This document shows, in pieces, positions 1-7,237 of a stretch of 8,812 nt of DNA. Location of the stretch: assembly GCA_900549445.1 (NCBI GenBank), contig UROS01000093.1:1-8812 (forward strand), in the 5' to 3' direction. The position numbers and the translations under genes are program-made. How positions within the stretch are numbered: position 1 is the stretch's first letter; every line of letters starts with the position of its first letter. The notes beneath the pieces are model-generated. The model worked only from the letters and a program-made list of their open reading frames with translations. It had not been told where the DNA came from and did not search any database. Source of the DNA: an uncultured Porphyromonadaceae bacterium. Lineage in GTDB: Bacteria > Bacteroidota > Bacteroidia > Bacteroidales > Muribaculaceae.

Positions 1-114
1 ATCCACGCCCACGGCAAGGAGGTGAAGATATGGACAGTCGGAGCACCTTCGGAGACACCGCACCTGAACGTGGACGGTATAATTACAAACTATCCTCAAC
101 TCTGGCGGAAATGA
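1..114 (+). CDS. Glycerophosphodiester phosphodiesterase-like protein, C-terminal fragment (5' end outside window)
   Basis: Frame 1 is open from the first base to a TGA at 112-114 and gives 37 residues. The fragment contains WTVGAPSETPHLNVDGIITNYP in two parts that matter: WTV, the usual last core strand of the GDPD TIM barrel, and VDGIITNYP, the typical C-terminal motif of the GlpQ/UgpQ family. These enzymes hydrolyse glycerophosphodiesters to glycerol-3-phosphate and an alcohol. The catalytic His and metal-binding residues lie upstream and cannot be checked. The spacer between WTV and VDG looks a few residues shorter than in the common members, so a divergent subfamily is possible. The stop codon overlaps the start of yjbQ (ATGA at 111-114), so the two genes are probably translationally coupled. 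The family call rests on a short motif only. Confidence 0.7.
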   Translation: MHAHGKEVKIWTVGAPSETPHLNVDGIITNYPQLWRK

Positions 115-524
115 TTGTTCAGAAAGAAATAACCCTGCACCCGCAGAACCGGGGCGTTCATCTCGTGACGGCTGAAATCATGTCGGCGCTCCCCGCGCTG
201 CCGAAGTGCGGCATACTCAACCTGCTCATCAAACACACTTCGGCGGCACTCGCGCTAAACGAGAACGCCGACCCGGACGTGCGCCACGACCTCGCCACGG
301 TTTTCAACAAACTCGTGCCTGAAAACGCACCCTATTACTTTCATACGCTCGAAGGCCCTGATGACATGCCCGCCCATGCCAAAAGCGTGATTGTAGGCGC
401 TTCGCTCACCATACCCATCACCGGGTGTCGGCTCAACCTCGGCACGTGGCAGGGCATCTACCTCTGCGAGTTCCGCAACTACGGCGGCGCCCGCCACATC
501 GTCGCCACCGCCATAGGCGAATAG
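111..524 (+). CDS. yjbQ: YjbQ/UPF0047 family protein (secondary thiamine-phosphate synthase family)
   Basis: The 137-residue product matches the whole length of the YjbQ family (about 130-140 residues). Seen in the sequence: an N-terminal QKEITL strand; the block KHTSAALALNENADPDVRHD at residues 41-60 with conserved His42, Asn50-Glu51-Asn52 and Asp54-x-Asp56; HTLEGPDDMPAHAKS at 78-92 with His78 and His89; and GTWQGIYLCEFR at 111-122. The family is known to have weak thiamine-phosphate synthase activity in vitro, and its real cellular role is unsettled. An ATG at 30 is in frame and would add 27 residues. I prefer the ATG at 111 because the family starts at QKEI, the extra residues show no family similarity, and they lie entirely over the end of the upstream GDPD-like gene. 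The 111 start gives the ATGA overlap typical of coupled genes. No clear Shine-Dalgarno sequence precedes it. The gene converges on the minus-strand gene ending at 531. Confidence 0.93.
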   Translation: MIVQKEITLHPQNRGVHLVTAEIMSALPALPKCGILNLLIKHTSAALALNENADPDVRHDLATVFNKLVPENAPYYFHTLEGPDDMPAHAKSVIVGASLTIPITGCRLNLGTWQGIYLCEFRNYGGARHIVATAIGE

Positions 525-530
525 GCGGCG

Positions 531-2768
531 TTATTTGCGGATGGTGTATTTCACCGTTTTGCCGGGCTTTACCGTAACCTTGCGGGTCCAGGAGGGGAAG
601 GCGTTGTCGCCCAGCGGACGTCGCGCCGACTCTGAGTCTTCGGCGAGGACGGTCACTTCGGCGGGGAATTCCGTCGGATTGTGGATTTTCAGCACCATGC
701 GCCGGTCGTTGTCCTCCGCGATGGAAGCTTCGACGTGGTCGAACACGTACATCTGCCCGGGGAGGTCTGTCACAACGTAGATGCCCGGAATTTCCAACGC
801 CATGAGGGCGCCGTTGGTCTCGTTCCATCCGGTCTCCCATCCGTCGGCTCTTGAACCGCGACGGTCGGCGTCGCAGTAGGTCAGGCGTTCCGTAATCTTT
901 CCGTTGGGTTGTATGCCCTCCGCGTGGGCGTGGATGATGTCGTGCAGCAGTTCGGCATAACGCGCGTCGCCGGTTGCGCGGTAGATTTTGAACAGTGCGT
1001 CGCCCGACTGCGTGCAGAATCCGGGGGCGCCGTGCTTGTTCTGCGTGCTTGCCCATACCGCACCTGTCAGAACCGCACCGAGCTGCGCGAGGGGGGTATC
1101 GTCGGGCAGATCGTAGTCAAACGAAACTGTCCACGTGGCGCAAAGATTGGCAAGATCCTGCGCCTGACGCAGATATTGCTCTTCGCCGGTGGTTTCGAAG
1201 AGGGTGATAAGCGACGTCATGAGTCCGGCGGCCGTCTCGGAGTCGGCGTTCTGGAGAATGTCGCCGCAGCCGCCCGAGGTGAAGCCTGTGATGGCAAACA
1301 TCCCATAGAGCTGCCGCGCTCCCTCACGTGCGATTTCAAGATATTCCGGCTCGTTGAAATATACCGAGGCGAGGGCGAGGCCTCCGGGTGCCATGGCGCC
1401 TCCGGTGGTGTTGAAAACAGCCACCCGGCCGCTTTCGGGGTGGAGATAATTGCCCCAGGTGCCTTCATTTTTCCATGTTCTTACGAAAGCGTCGGCGAGT
1501 TTTTTCACTTCCGCTTCCCACCGGGGTTTTATGCTGTCGGCAAGCCCGAGGTTCTTCATCAGCCCGAACTGCTTCACCATCCAGTAGAGCACGTCGGCGT
1601 TGCGCCGAGTCACGGCGACTCCCGGAACCACGGCAGCAGCGTCGCGGTTCATCACGCTGCCGTCGGGCAGGAGTATGTCGTGGTAATATCCGCTTTCGCC
1701 TTTTCCTCGGGGAAGGGCGAAATCAAACGTGCGGCTTACCCGGCGCAAATGTTCCCTGTCGGCGAGAGCAAGCATCGGGTAAGTGTTGATGAGACCGCCG
1801 ATCCAGCCGAACGACATCCAGTCGGCTGCCTCGGGACGGTAGAACTCCACGCTGTCTTTCTGATAATAGCGAAGATCTATGTCGGCGTTCATTATTCTCT
1901 TCATCTCACTCATGGGCACGAGGTTGCGCGGCTCGCGTCCTCTTACCAGGTGCTTGCGCACGCTCATGAACCGGTCGAGCAGATGAGCCACGTCGGGACA
2001 CTCAAACTCCAGTCTGAGTACACTGATTGCGATTTTATCGCCCTTTTTCACGCTTAAACCGCGGTCGGGGCTGTCGGTAAACCCTATGAATTCCGGTTTC
2101 TTTGCCCTTACGCCCGGAGCGCTAATCACAAACGACACTAACGAGCGGTCGGAACTCTCTTCTACTATAAGAGCATGGTCTGTCACTTCACCGCCGCGGC
2201 CGGTGCCCTGATCGGTGAGCAGAATCACCCCGCGGCGCGCGCGTCGGTCGAAAAAGGTGATAGCCGGTGTGGCGGCATTGCATACGCTCACCTCGAGCAG
2301 CGACTCCGCTCCGAATTCCGGCGACAGCTGCGGAATGGGATTCGACGTCAGTGCCAGATCGCGGCGGTCGTAGTCGCTCGGGTCGAGGCCCGTGGCATAC
2401 TGACGGTTTACAATGCGCTGGCGGTTGCCGTTGTATACGCTCGCCGGAATCATCACGTAGTTGTCGGAGCTCCATTGCGCCCGGTCGAAAGCTACCGCCA
2501 CGCCGCTCTGCTCCATGTCGGCCAGCGCTGTGAACACGAATCTCAGCAGTTCACCGCCCGCGGTGTCGGTTTTCTCCACACGTACGCTCCATCCGGAACC
2601 GGTGGAATCCGTTTCGGACAGCGAGCGGAGGCTGGAGCCGTCGTAGGTGCAGGCGAGGGTACGAATGCCTGACTGCGCGGCACCTCCGGAGGGCAGCCAC
2701 TTGGCGGCAGACAGAAATAACGGTGACAGAAGCAGAGCCAGTGCGGGCAAAAAACGTGATAATTTCAT
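531..2768 (-). CDS. Secreted protein of unassigned family, probable six-hairpin (alpha/alpha)-barrel glycoside-active protein
   Basis: 745 residues from the ATG at 2768. The chosen start gives a textbook signal peptide: MKLSR n-region, a Leu/Ala-rich core to about residue 19, and likely cleavage after Ser-Ala-Ala at 20-22. No lipobox Cys is present, so it is probably periplasmic or exported. I do not recognise a named family. Visible plan: a beta-rich region at about 35-260 (short strands, few helices); a helical region at about 285-665 rich in Trp, Tyr and Gly (WMSFGWIGG at 317-325, ADVLYWMVKQFG at 391-402, GFTSGGCGDILQNADSE at 495-511, ADGWETGWNETNG at 641-653); and a short beta-rich tail at about 670-745 resembling a C-terminal sandwich. 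That plan is usual for six-hairpin glycosidases and lyases. Acidic residues such as Asp503, Asp509, Glu511, Glu645 and Glu649 are possible catalytic positions, by inference only. The genes upstream (hexuronate transporter, uronate isomerase) suggest a uronic-acid-containing substrate. A further in-frame extension to 2939 is rejected because it runs through the promoter region. Confidence 0.85.
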   Translation of the reverse strand: MKLSRFLPALALLLSPLFLSAAKWLPSGGAAQSGIRTLACTYDGSSLRSLSETDSTGSGWSVRVEKTDTAGGELLRFVFTALADMEQSGVAVAFDRAQWSSDNYVMIPASVYNGNRQRIVNRQYATGLDPSDYDRRDLALTSNPIPQLSPEFGAESLLEVSVCNAATPAITFFDRRARRGVILLTDQGTGRGGEVTDHALIVEESSDRSLVSFVISAPGVRAKKPEFIGFTDSPDRGLSVKKGDKIAISVLRLEFECPDVAHLLDRFMSVRKHLVRGREPRNLVPMSEMKRIMNADIDLRYYQKDSVEFYRPEAADWMSFGWIGGLINTYPMLALADREHLRRVSRTFDFALPRGKGESGYYHDILLPDGSVMNRDAAAVVPGVAVTRRNADVLYWMVKQFGLMKNLGLADSIKPRWEAEVKKLADAFVRTWKNEGTWGNYLHPESGRVAVFNTTGGAMAPGGLALASVYFNEPEYLEIAREGARQLYGMFAITGFTSGGCGDILQNADSETAAGLMTSLITLFETTGEEQYLRQAQDLANLCATWTVSFDYDLPDDTPLAQLGAVLTGAVWASTQNKHGAPGFCTQSGDALFKIYRATGDARYAELLHDIIHAHAEGIQPNGKITERLTYCDADRRGSRADGWETGWNETNGALMALEIPGIYVVTDLPGQMYVFDHVEASIAEDNDRRMVLKIHNPTEFPAEVTVLAEDSESARRPLGDNAFPSWTRKVTVKPGKTVKYTIRK

Positions 2769-2861
2769 AAAAGCGTATGATAGGTTACGTGATACGGCAA
2801 AATTAGCCATTCCCCGGCTGCCTCGCAACACTGCATGGGACCGATTATTGCGACATTTACG

Positions 2862-2869
2862 CAAATTTA
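2862..2869 (-). promoter_or_regulatory. Putative Bacteroidota-type -7 promoter box for the secreted protein gene
   Basis: Read on the minus strand, the bases are TAAATTTG, an exact match to the Bacteroidota housekeeping -7 consensus TAnnTTTG. It would place the transcript start near 2856 and leave a 5' leader of roughly 90 bases before the ATG at 2768. No TTTG is seen at the usual 19-21 base spacing upstream, so the -33 half is poor and activation by a regulator would be plausible. The box lies in the only sizeable gap of the minus-strand block. Confidence 0.4.
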
Positions 2870-2915
2870 TGCCACAAAATAAGCAATGCCACGATTGATG
2901 CCGCAAACCCGGCAT
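2869..2915. repeat. Cluster of four ATGCC/GGCAT half-sites, possible operator
   Basis: Within 47 bases, plus-strand ATGCCAC occurs at 2869-2875 and again at 2886-2892, ATGCCG at 2898-2903, and the inverted CGGCAT at 2910-2915. The last two form a perfect 6-base inverted repeat with a 6-base spacer. The cluster abuts the putative -7 box on its upstream side, covering about -14 to -60 of the predicted promoter. The position and repetition suggest a transcription-factor binding region. The regulator is unknown and none is encoded in the window. Confidence 0.35.
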
Positions 2916-2940
2916 AATCATCACGGGTATATATGGCAAA

Positions 2941-2986
2941 GTTCCGGGGGATGTCCTGCAAAGATAATGCAGGAATTCCCCGGAAC
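2941..2986 (-). terminator. Hairpin terminator candidate after the hexuronate transporter gene
   Basis: A strong inverted repeat: the arm at 2941-2960 pairs with the arm at 2968-2986 around a 7-base loop (AAGATAA on the plus strand). The outer 9 bases (GTTCCGGGG) and inner 7 bases (TCCTGCA) pair perfectly, with a small internal bulge between them. On the minus strand it starts about 38 bases after the transporter stop codon and is followed by TTTGCCATATATA, a weak rather than ideal T-tract. It probably ends or attenuates the ATPase-dbpA-uxaC-exuT transcript before the secreted protein gene. Confidence 0.6.
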
Positions 2987-3023
2987 CATTGCGATAATGT
3001 TGTTTTCTGAAAACTTTCCTTGC

Positions 3024-4493
3024 TTACACCTCGATTTTCTTATAGCGGGGCACGAGGAGCTTGATTGCGCACCAGGCGAGTATGTAGGATACGGCGCAGA
3101 TGCTGAATACAATCATATAGGCGGCAGGCTTGCCCGCGAATCCGATGAAGGTGAAGGAATCGCCCATGGCGGCTCCATAGTCGAAGAGCACTCCGGCGCT
3201 TTTGCTGATTATGCTCGAGGTTATGCCGCCGGCCATGGTGCCGATACCTACAATGGTAGCCACCGTAGAGGTGGGAAACATATCGCCGATAGTAGAGTAG
3301 AGGTTTGCGCTCCACGCCTGATGGGCGGCTCCGGCGAGGCCGATTATTATGGCAGGCCACCATGCGGAATATACCCCGAGCGGCTGGGCGAACAGAGCGA
3401 ACAGAGGCACGAAAGCGAATATAAGCATGGCGCGCATGCGGCCTTCATAGGGATTCATGCCATGCTTTTCCACGAATATTTTCGGGAGGTAGCCGCCGCC
3501 GATTGAGAGCACCGTCACGATGAGGTATAGCACGAAGATGAGAGCCTGCCCCATGGGGGTGTATGACGCATATCCGAACTGGTCGGAGAAATATGCCGGC
3601 GCCCAGAATAGGAAGAACCACCATACGCCGTCGGTGAGCGCTTTGCCGAGGAAAAACGCCCAGGTCTGGCGGAAAGTGAAGCATCGCCAGAAAGAAATGG
3701 TCTTTGTTTCTTCTTTTTTTATCTCCGATTCGGATTCGCCGGCTTCGTCCTGTCGGATGTAGGCGAGTTCGGCGCTGTTTACGTAGCGTGAGTCCTCGGG
3801 GGGCGTATAGAGCGAATTCCAGAAACCCATCCACACGAAGCCGAGCGCTCCTATAATAATAAAGGCCATCTCCCAGCCCCAGAGACGGGCGAGCAGGGGT
3901 ATGCACAGAGGCGCGGCGAGCGCGCCGATGGAGGCTCCGGAGTTGAACACTGCGGTAGAGAACGCGCGGTCCATCTTCGGGAAGTACTGCGCCGTGACCT
4001 TTATTGCGGCGGGGAAGTTGCCGGCCTCGCCGAGCGCCAGAAGTCCGCGGCATGCAAGGAATAGCCATACGGAAACGGTGGCAATCGAGAGGGCAAGGGC
4101 CGATCCTTGCTTCACCGCCGTGAGGGCGGCAACCGACTCAACGCCTTCGATTTTCATGGTGAGCCATCCGCATCCGGCGTGGAGGCACGCGGCGAGCGAC
4201 CATACGAATATGGCCAGAAGGTATCCCTTGCGCGATCCGAGTTTGTCGATAATCTTGCCGGCGAAGAGGCTCACGGCAGCGTAGAAAAAAGAGAAAAAGC
4301 CGGTGATTGTTCCATAGTCCGAGTCGGTCCAGTGGAATTCGGGGGCTATGAAGTCTTTCCACGTGAGGGAGAGCACCTGACGGTCGAGGTAGTTTACCGT
4401 GGTGGCGAAGAACAGGAGCGAACAGATGACCCACCTGAAATTAGTGCGGACGGAAGCGGCGGCTATTGGCGCCGCGGCAGCGGAATTTGCCAT
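3024..4493 (-). CDS. exuT: MFS hexuronate transporter, ExuT-like (anion:cation symporter family)
   Basis: A 489-residue inner-membrane protein with about 12 hydrophobic segments separated by a hydrophilic central loop at about 228-268 (rich in Glu and Lys). Seen: NYLDRQ at 34-39, characteristic of ACS-family hexuronate transporters; the MFS motif-A loop GKIIDKLGSRK at 79-89 with Asp83 and Arg88; and VFNSGASIGALAAP at 182-195, like the FNSG motif of ExuT/GudP proteins. By family knowledge it imports galacturonate or glucuronate with protons. The loop at about 108-135 between the third and fourth helices is longer than in Escherichia coli ExuT and ends in a hydrophobic stretch. The start lies 6 bases after the uxaC stop codon, so it is in the same operon, which supports the substrate call. 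The exact hexuronate, or a broader sugar-acid range, cannot be told from sequence alone. The gene symbol is by similarity. Confidence 0.88.
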   Translation of the reverse strand: MANSAAAAPIAAASVRTNFRWVICSLLFFATTVNYLDRQVLSLTWKDFIAPEFHWTDSDYGTITGFFSFFYAAVSLFAGKIIDKLGSRKGYLLAIFVWSLAACLHAGCGWLTMKIEGVESVAALTAVKQGSALALSIATVSVWLFLACRGLLALGEAGNFPAAIKVTAQYFPKMDRAFSTAVFNSGASIGALAAPLCIPLLARLWGWEMAFIIIGALGFVWMGFWNSLYTPPEDSRYVNSAELAYIRQDEAGESESEIKKEETKTISFWRCFTFRQTWAFFLGKALTDGVWWFFLFWAPAYFSDQFGYASYTPMGQALIFVLYLIVTVLSIGGGYLPKIFVEKHGMNPYEGRMRAMLIFAFVPLFALFAQPLGVYSAWWPAIIIGLAGAAHQAWSANLYSTIGDMFPTSTVATIVGIGTMAGGITSSIISKSAGVLFDYGAAMGDSFTFIGFAGKPAAYMIVFSICAVSYILAWCAIKLLVPRYKKIEV

Positions 4494-4499
4494 CGTGAA

Positions 4500-5915
4500 T
4501 CAGAATTTGAAGTAATTTTTGGCGTTGTAATAGCAAATGTCGCGCACCATGCCGTCGATGCGCTCCTTCTCGTAGCCGGAGTAGGGGAGCAGGCCGGCCT
4601 CTATGTCGCTGCCGATCATGTTGCAGAGCGTGCGGCGGAAATATTCGTGGCGCGGATAGCTTACGAAGGACCGGGAGTCGGTGAGCATGCCCACGAAGCG
4701 GCTCAGCAGTCCGAGGAGGGAGAGGGCGTTCATTTGCCGGAGCATGCCGTCGATCTGGTCGTTGAACCACCATCCGGAACCGAACTGGATTTTGCCGGGC
4801 ACGGTGCCGTCCTGGAAATTTCCGATCATAGTGGCGATCACTTCGTTGGCGGAGGGATTCAGATTATAAAGGATCGTGCGCGCGAGCTTACCGGAGGAAT
4901 TCAGGCGGTCGAGGTAGCGCGCCATCGACTTGGCCGTCGCGAACTCGCCTATGGAGTCGAAGCCGGTGTCGGGGCCTATGCGCTGCATCATGAGCGAGTT
5001 GGCGTTGCGGATTGTGCCGTAATGGAACTGCTGGGCCCAGTCTGAGTCGGCGTCCATGCATCCGAAAGCGAGCATCATGAAGCTCTTGAACTTGCGGATT
5101 TCGTCAGACTCGAGCCGTTTGCCAGCCATTACTTTCTCAAAGGCGCTGTTAACCTCCGCTTCGGTGAAATTGTCGGCATAGAATTCCTCAATGCCGTGGT
5201 CGCTCAGGCGGCAGCCCATTTTGCCGAAATAGTCGTGGCGGCGTTCCAGAGCCTCGATCATCTGCCGCAGTGATCCGATTTCCATGTCGGCTGCTTCGGC
5301 GAGTTTTCCCACGTAGGCTCTGAATGCTTCGGGATTTTCAACCGCCATGGCCTTGTCGGGGCGCCAGGTGGGGAGCACCTTTATCTCAAAGCCGCTGTCG
5401 GCGATGGCTTTGTGATACTGCAGGGAGTCTACGGGGTCGTCCGTGGTGCAGACTGCCTCCACTTTGTAGCGGCGCATGAGCCCGCGGGCAGTCATTTCGG
5501 GGTCGTTGCGGAGCCGGTCGTTGCACTCGTCGAAAATTTTCCGGGCGGTGAGCGGATTCAGCAGGTCGGTAATGCCGAAAGCCGTTTTCAGCTCAAGGTG
5601 AGTCCAGTGGTAGAGGGGATTGCGGAAAGTGTATGGCACTGTTTCGGCCCACTTTTCGAATTTTTCCCAGTCGGAGGTGTCCTTTCCGGTTATATAGCGC
5701 TCGTCGACACCGTTGGTGCGGAGCGCACGCCATTTATAGTGGTCGCCGCCGAGCCACAGCTCCGTGATGGAACTGAACCGATGGTCGTCGGCTATCATTT
5801 TCGGGTCGAGGTGGCAGTGGTAGTCTATGATTGGAAGATTCTCCGCCTGCTCGTGGTAGAGAGTCCGGGCGGTTTCCGATTGTAGTAGAAAGTTCTGGTC
5901 GTTGAATGGTTTCAT
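4500..5915 (-). CDS. uxaC: Uronate isomerase (glucuronate isomerase)
   Basis: Complete, 471 residues, the normal size for UxaC. It interconverts D-glucuronate with D-fructuronate and D-galacturonate with D-tagaturonate in the cytoplasm, the first step of hexuronate catabolism. Seen: the start MKPFNDQNFLLQSETARTLY typical of the family; the amidohydrolase-superfamily metal motif HCH at 33-35 in IIDYHCHLDP; TTDDP at 157-161; GCRLSDHG at 234-241 with Asp239-His240; GSGWWFND at 379-386; and MLTDSRSFVSYPRHEYFRR across 410-428. All landmark residues appear intact. The start codon overlaps the dbpA stop codon (bases 5912-5915 read ATGA on the minus strand), so translation is probably coupled to the helicase gene. 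The transporter gene follows after 6 bases. No separate promoter is visible because there is no upstream gap. Confidence 0.97.
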   Translation of the reverse strand: MKPFNDQNFLLQSETARTLYHEQAENLPIIDYHCHLDPKMIADDHRFSSITELWLGGDHYKWRALRTNGVDERYITGKDTSDWEKFEKWAETVPYTFRNPLYHWTHLELKTAFGITDLLNPLTARKIFDECNDRLRNDPEMTARGLMRRYKVEAVCTTDDPVDSLQYHKAIADSGFEIKVLPTWRPDKAMAVENPEAFRAYVGKLAEAADMEIGSLRQMIEALERRHDYFGKMGCRLSDHGIEEFYADNFTEAEVNSAFEKVMAGKRLESDEIRKFKSFMMLAFGCMDADSDWAQQFHYGTIRNANSLMMQRIGPDTGFDSIGEFATAKSMARYLDRLNSSGKLARTILYNLNPSANEVIATMIGNFQDGTVPGKIQFGSGWWFNDQIDGMLRQMNALSLLGLLSRFVGMLTDSRSFVSYPRHEYFRRTLCNMIGSDIEAGLLPYSGYEKERIDGMVRDICYYNAKNYFKF

Positions 5916-7237
5916 GGTTGGAGTATGGTTACTTTCACACGGGTGTTTTTAATTTTCTGTGAGGCGAGCGCGGCTGTCACTTCTCTGGCTTTGGCGGGCG
6001 GAACCGCCACTAAGGCACAGTGGTCGCGAAGGGAAATGCGCCCGATTTCGCCGGCGTCGAGGCCGCCTTTGGCTATGAGATAGCCCACGATGTCGCCGCG
6101 CGAGATTTTTTCCTTTTTGCCGACGTTGAAATAAAGCGTGGCGGCGGTTGGTTTTATAGGATTCGTGTTTTTGCCTGAAGGATAGTAGTCGCGGTCCCAT
6201 TCCACGTAGTCGGGAATATTTTCCCCCTCGGCGGTGATGACGTAGACGGTACCCGAGGCATCAACCCTCGCGGTGCGGCCGTTGCGGTGAGTCCACGCTT
6301 CGGCCGACAGCGGCAGATGGTAGTGAACTACGGCATCGACGCCGCCTGAAATATCGAGTCCGCGCGAGCCGAGGTCGGTGGATATCAGAATGGGGGTGGT
6401 GCCGTTGTTGAGCATCTCGATTGCGTTTTCGCGATCCTTCTGCTCAAGTCCGCCGTGGTAGAGCCCGACGGGGAGCCCGTCGGCACGCATGGCGCTGAAA
6501 ATGCGCTCCGCGCTCTCGCGGTGGTTGGCGAACACGATTGCGCGGCCGTCGGGGAGCGATTCAAGCAGGTCGGCGAGTGTCTGGATCTTGTCGCGGACCG
6601 GACTTTCCACGCGAACCACCTGCATGCGGTCGCGTGGAGCCTCCGATGCCTGCCGGAAGTCTACTACGAGCGGAGACTGCAGGGGAAGCCAGTCGGGGTT
6701 TTCGGCGAGACGGGTGGCGGAGGTGACGATGAGGAATCTCATGGCCGTGAGGCGTTTCACAATCCTGCGCATTTCGTCGGCAAATCCGAGTTCGAGCGAT
6801 TTGTCGTACTCGTCGAGCACAAGCGCGGTCACCGCCGAGAGGTCGATCTGACCGCGCTTCAGATGGTCAAGCAGACGGCCGGGGGTGGCAACGATTATGT
6901 CGGGGGTCACGCTCAGAGAGTTTACCTCTTCCTGCATGGGGTGGCCTCCGTAGAGGGCGGTGGTCTTGTAGCCCGCGGCCACCGGGCGGATTACGTCGGC
7001 AATCTGAAGCACGAGTTCGCGCGACGGCGCCATTACCACGGCCTGCACCTTGCCGCAGGGTTTCCCTATGGATTTGAGCAGCGGGATGGTGAACGCCACG
7101 GTTTTGCCCGATCCTGTAGGGGCGAGCAGCATCACGGTGCCTTTCGGCCCTGTGGCGGCCATCACGGTCTGCATCTGGTTCAGCTCAGCTATGCCGAGAC
7201 GTAAGCGTATGTTGTCGGTTATTTCTTTCTCATTCAT
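5912..7237 (-). CDS. dbpA: DEAD-box ATP-dependent RNA helicase, DbpA type
   Basis: 441 residues from the ATG at 7237. Helicase motifs in order: Q-motif region LNQMQ (19-23), I APTGSGKT (39-46), Ia PSREL (71-75), Ib TPGR (118-121), II DEYD (142-145, in place of DEAD), III SAT (173-175), V STDLGSRGLD (286-295), VI HRNGRTAR (317-324). The C-terminal 75 residues (from about 366: LYFNVGKKEKISRGDIVGYL) match the DbpA RNA-binding domain, which in the family recognises hairpin 92 of 23S rRNA during large-subunit assembly. An in-frame ATG at 7297 would add 20 residues unlike the family and enlarge the overlap with the upstream ATPase gene to 68 bases. The 7237 start gives an 8-base overlap (ATGAATGA) and begins just before the Q-motif helix. 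DEYD for DEAD and Asn in motif VI (HRN for HRI) are departures from the consensus, but the ATPase residues Lys45, Asp142 and Glu143 are kept. The gene ends inside the uxaC start codon. Confidence 0.88.
   Translation of the reverse strand: MNEKEITDNIRLRLGIAELNQMQTVMAATGPKGTVMLLAPTGSGKTVAFTIPLLKSIGKPCGKVQAVVMAPSRELVLQIADVIRPVAAGYKTTALYGGHPMQEEVNSLSVTPDIIVATPGRLLDHLKRGQIDLSAVTALVLDEYDKSLELGFADEMRRIVKRLTAMRFLIVTSATRLAENPDWLPLQSPLVVDFRQASEAPRDRMQVVRVESPVRDKIQTLADLLESLPDGRAIVFANHRESAERIFSAMRADGLPVGLYHGGLEQKDRENAIEMLNNGTTPILISTDLGSRGLDISGGVDAVVHYHLPLSAEAWTHRNGRTARVDASGTVYVITAEGENIPDYVEWDRDYYPSGKNTNPIKPTAATLYFNVGKKEKISRGDIVGYLIAKGGLDAGEIGRISLRDHCALVAVPPAKAREVTAALASQKIKNTRVKVTILQP

Noticed and set aside
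506..530. Rho-independent terminator after yjbQ
   Set aside because: The stem is only 7 bases with a mismatch, lies almost wholly in the coding end of yjbQ, and is followed by no real T-tract, so it is mentioned only as an observation.
909..2057. Long plus-strand open frame (382 codons) opposite the secreted protein gene
   Set aside because: It is composition-driven: GC-rich codons on the minus strand leave the antisense frame open. The translation lacks recognisable motifs, and the minus-strand frame has a signal peptide and domain-like structure.
2769..2939. In-frame extension of the secreted protein gene to an ATG at 2939 or 2810
   Set aside because: The added 57 or 14 residues would bury the signal peptide inside the protein, show no family-like character, and (for 2939) run over the promoter-like box and repeats. 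The ATG at 2768 gives a clean signal peptide at residue 1.
4107..5045. Plus-strand open frame (312 codons) spanning the uxaC-exuT junction
   Set aside because: It is antisense to two confidently identified genes, with low-complexity Gly/Glu/Val-rich translation and no motifs.
6455..7204. Plus-strand open frame (249 codons) opposite the helicase gene
   Set aside because: It is a shadow of conserved DEAD-box coding sequence. His/Gly-rich antisense translation with no family features.
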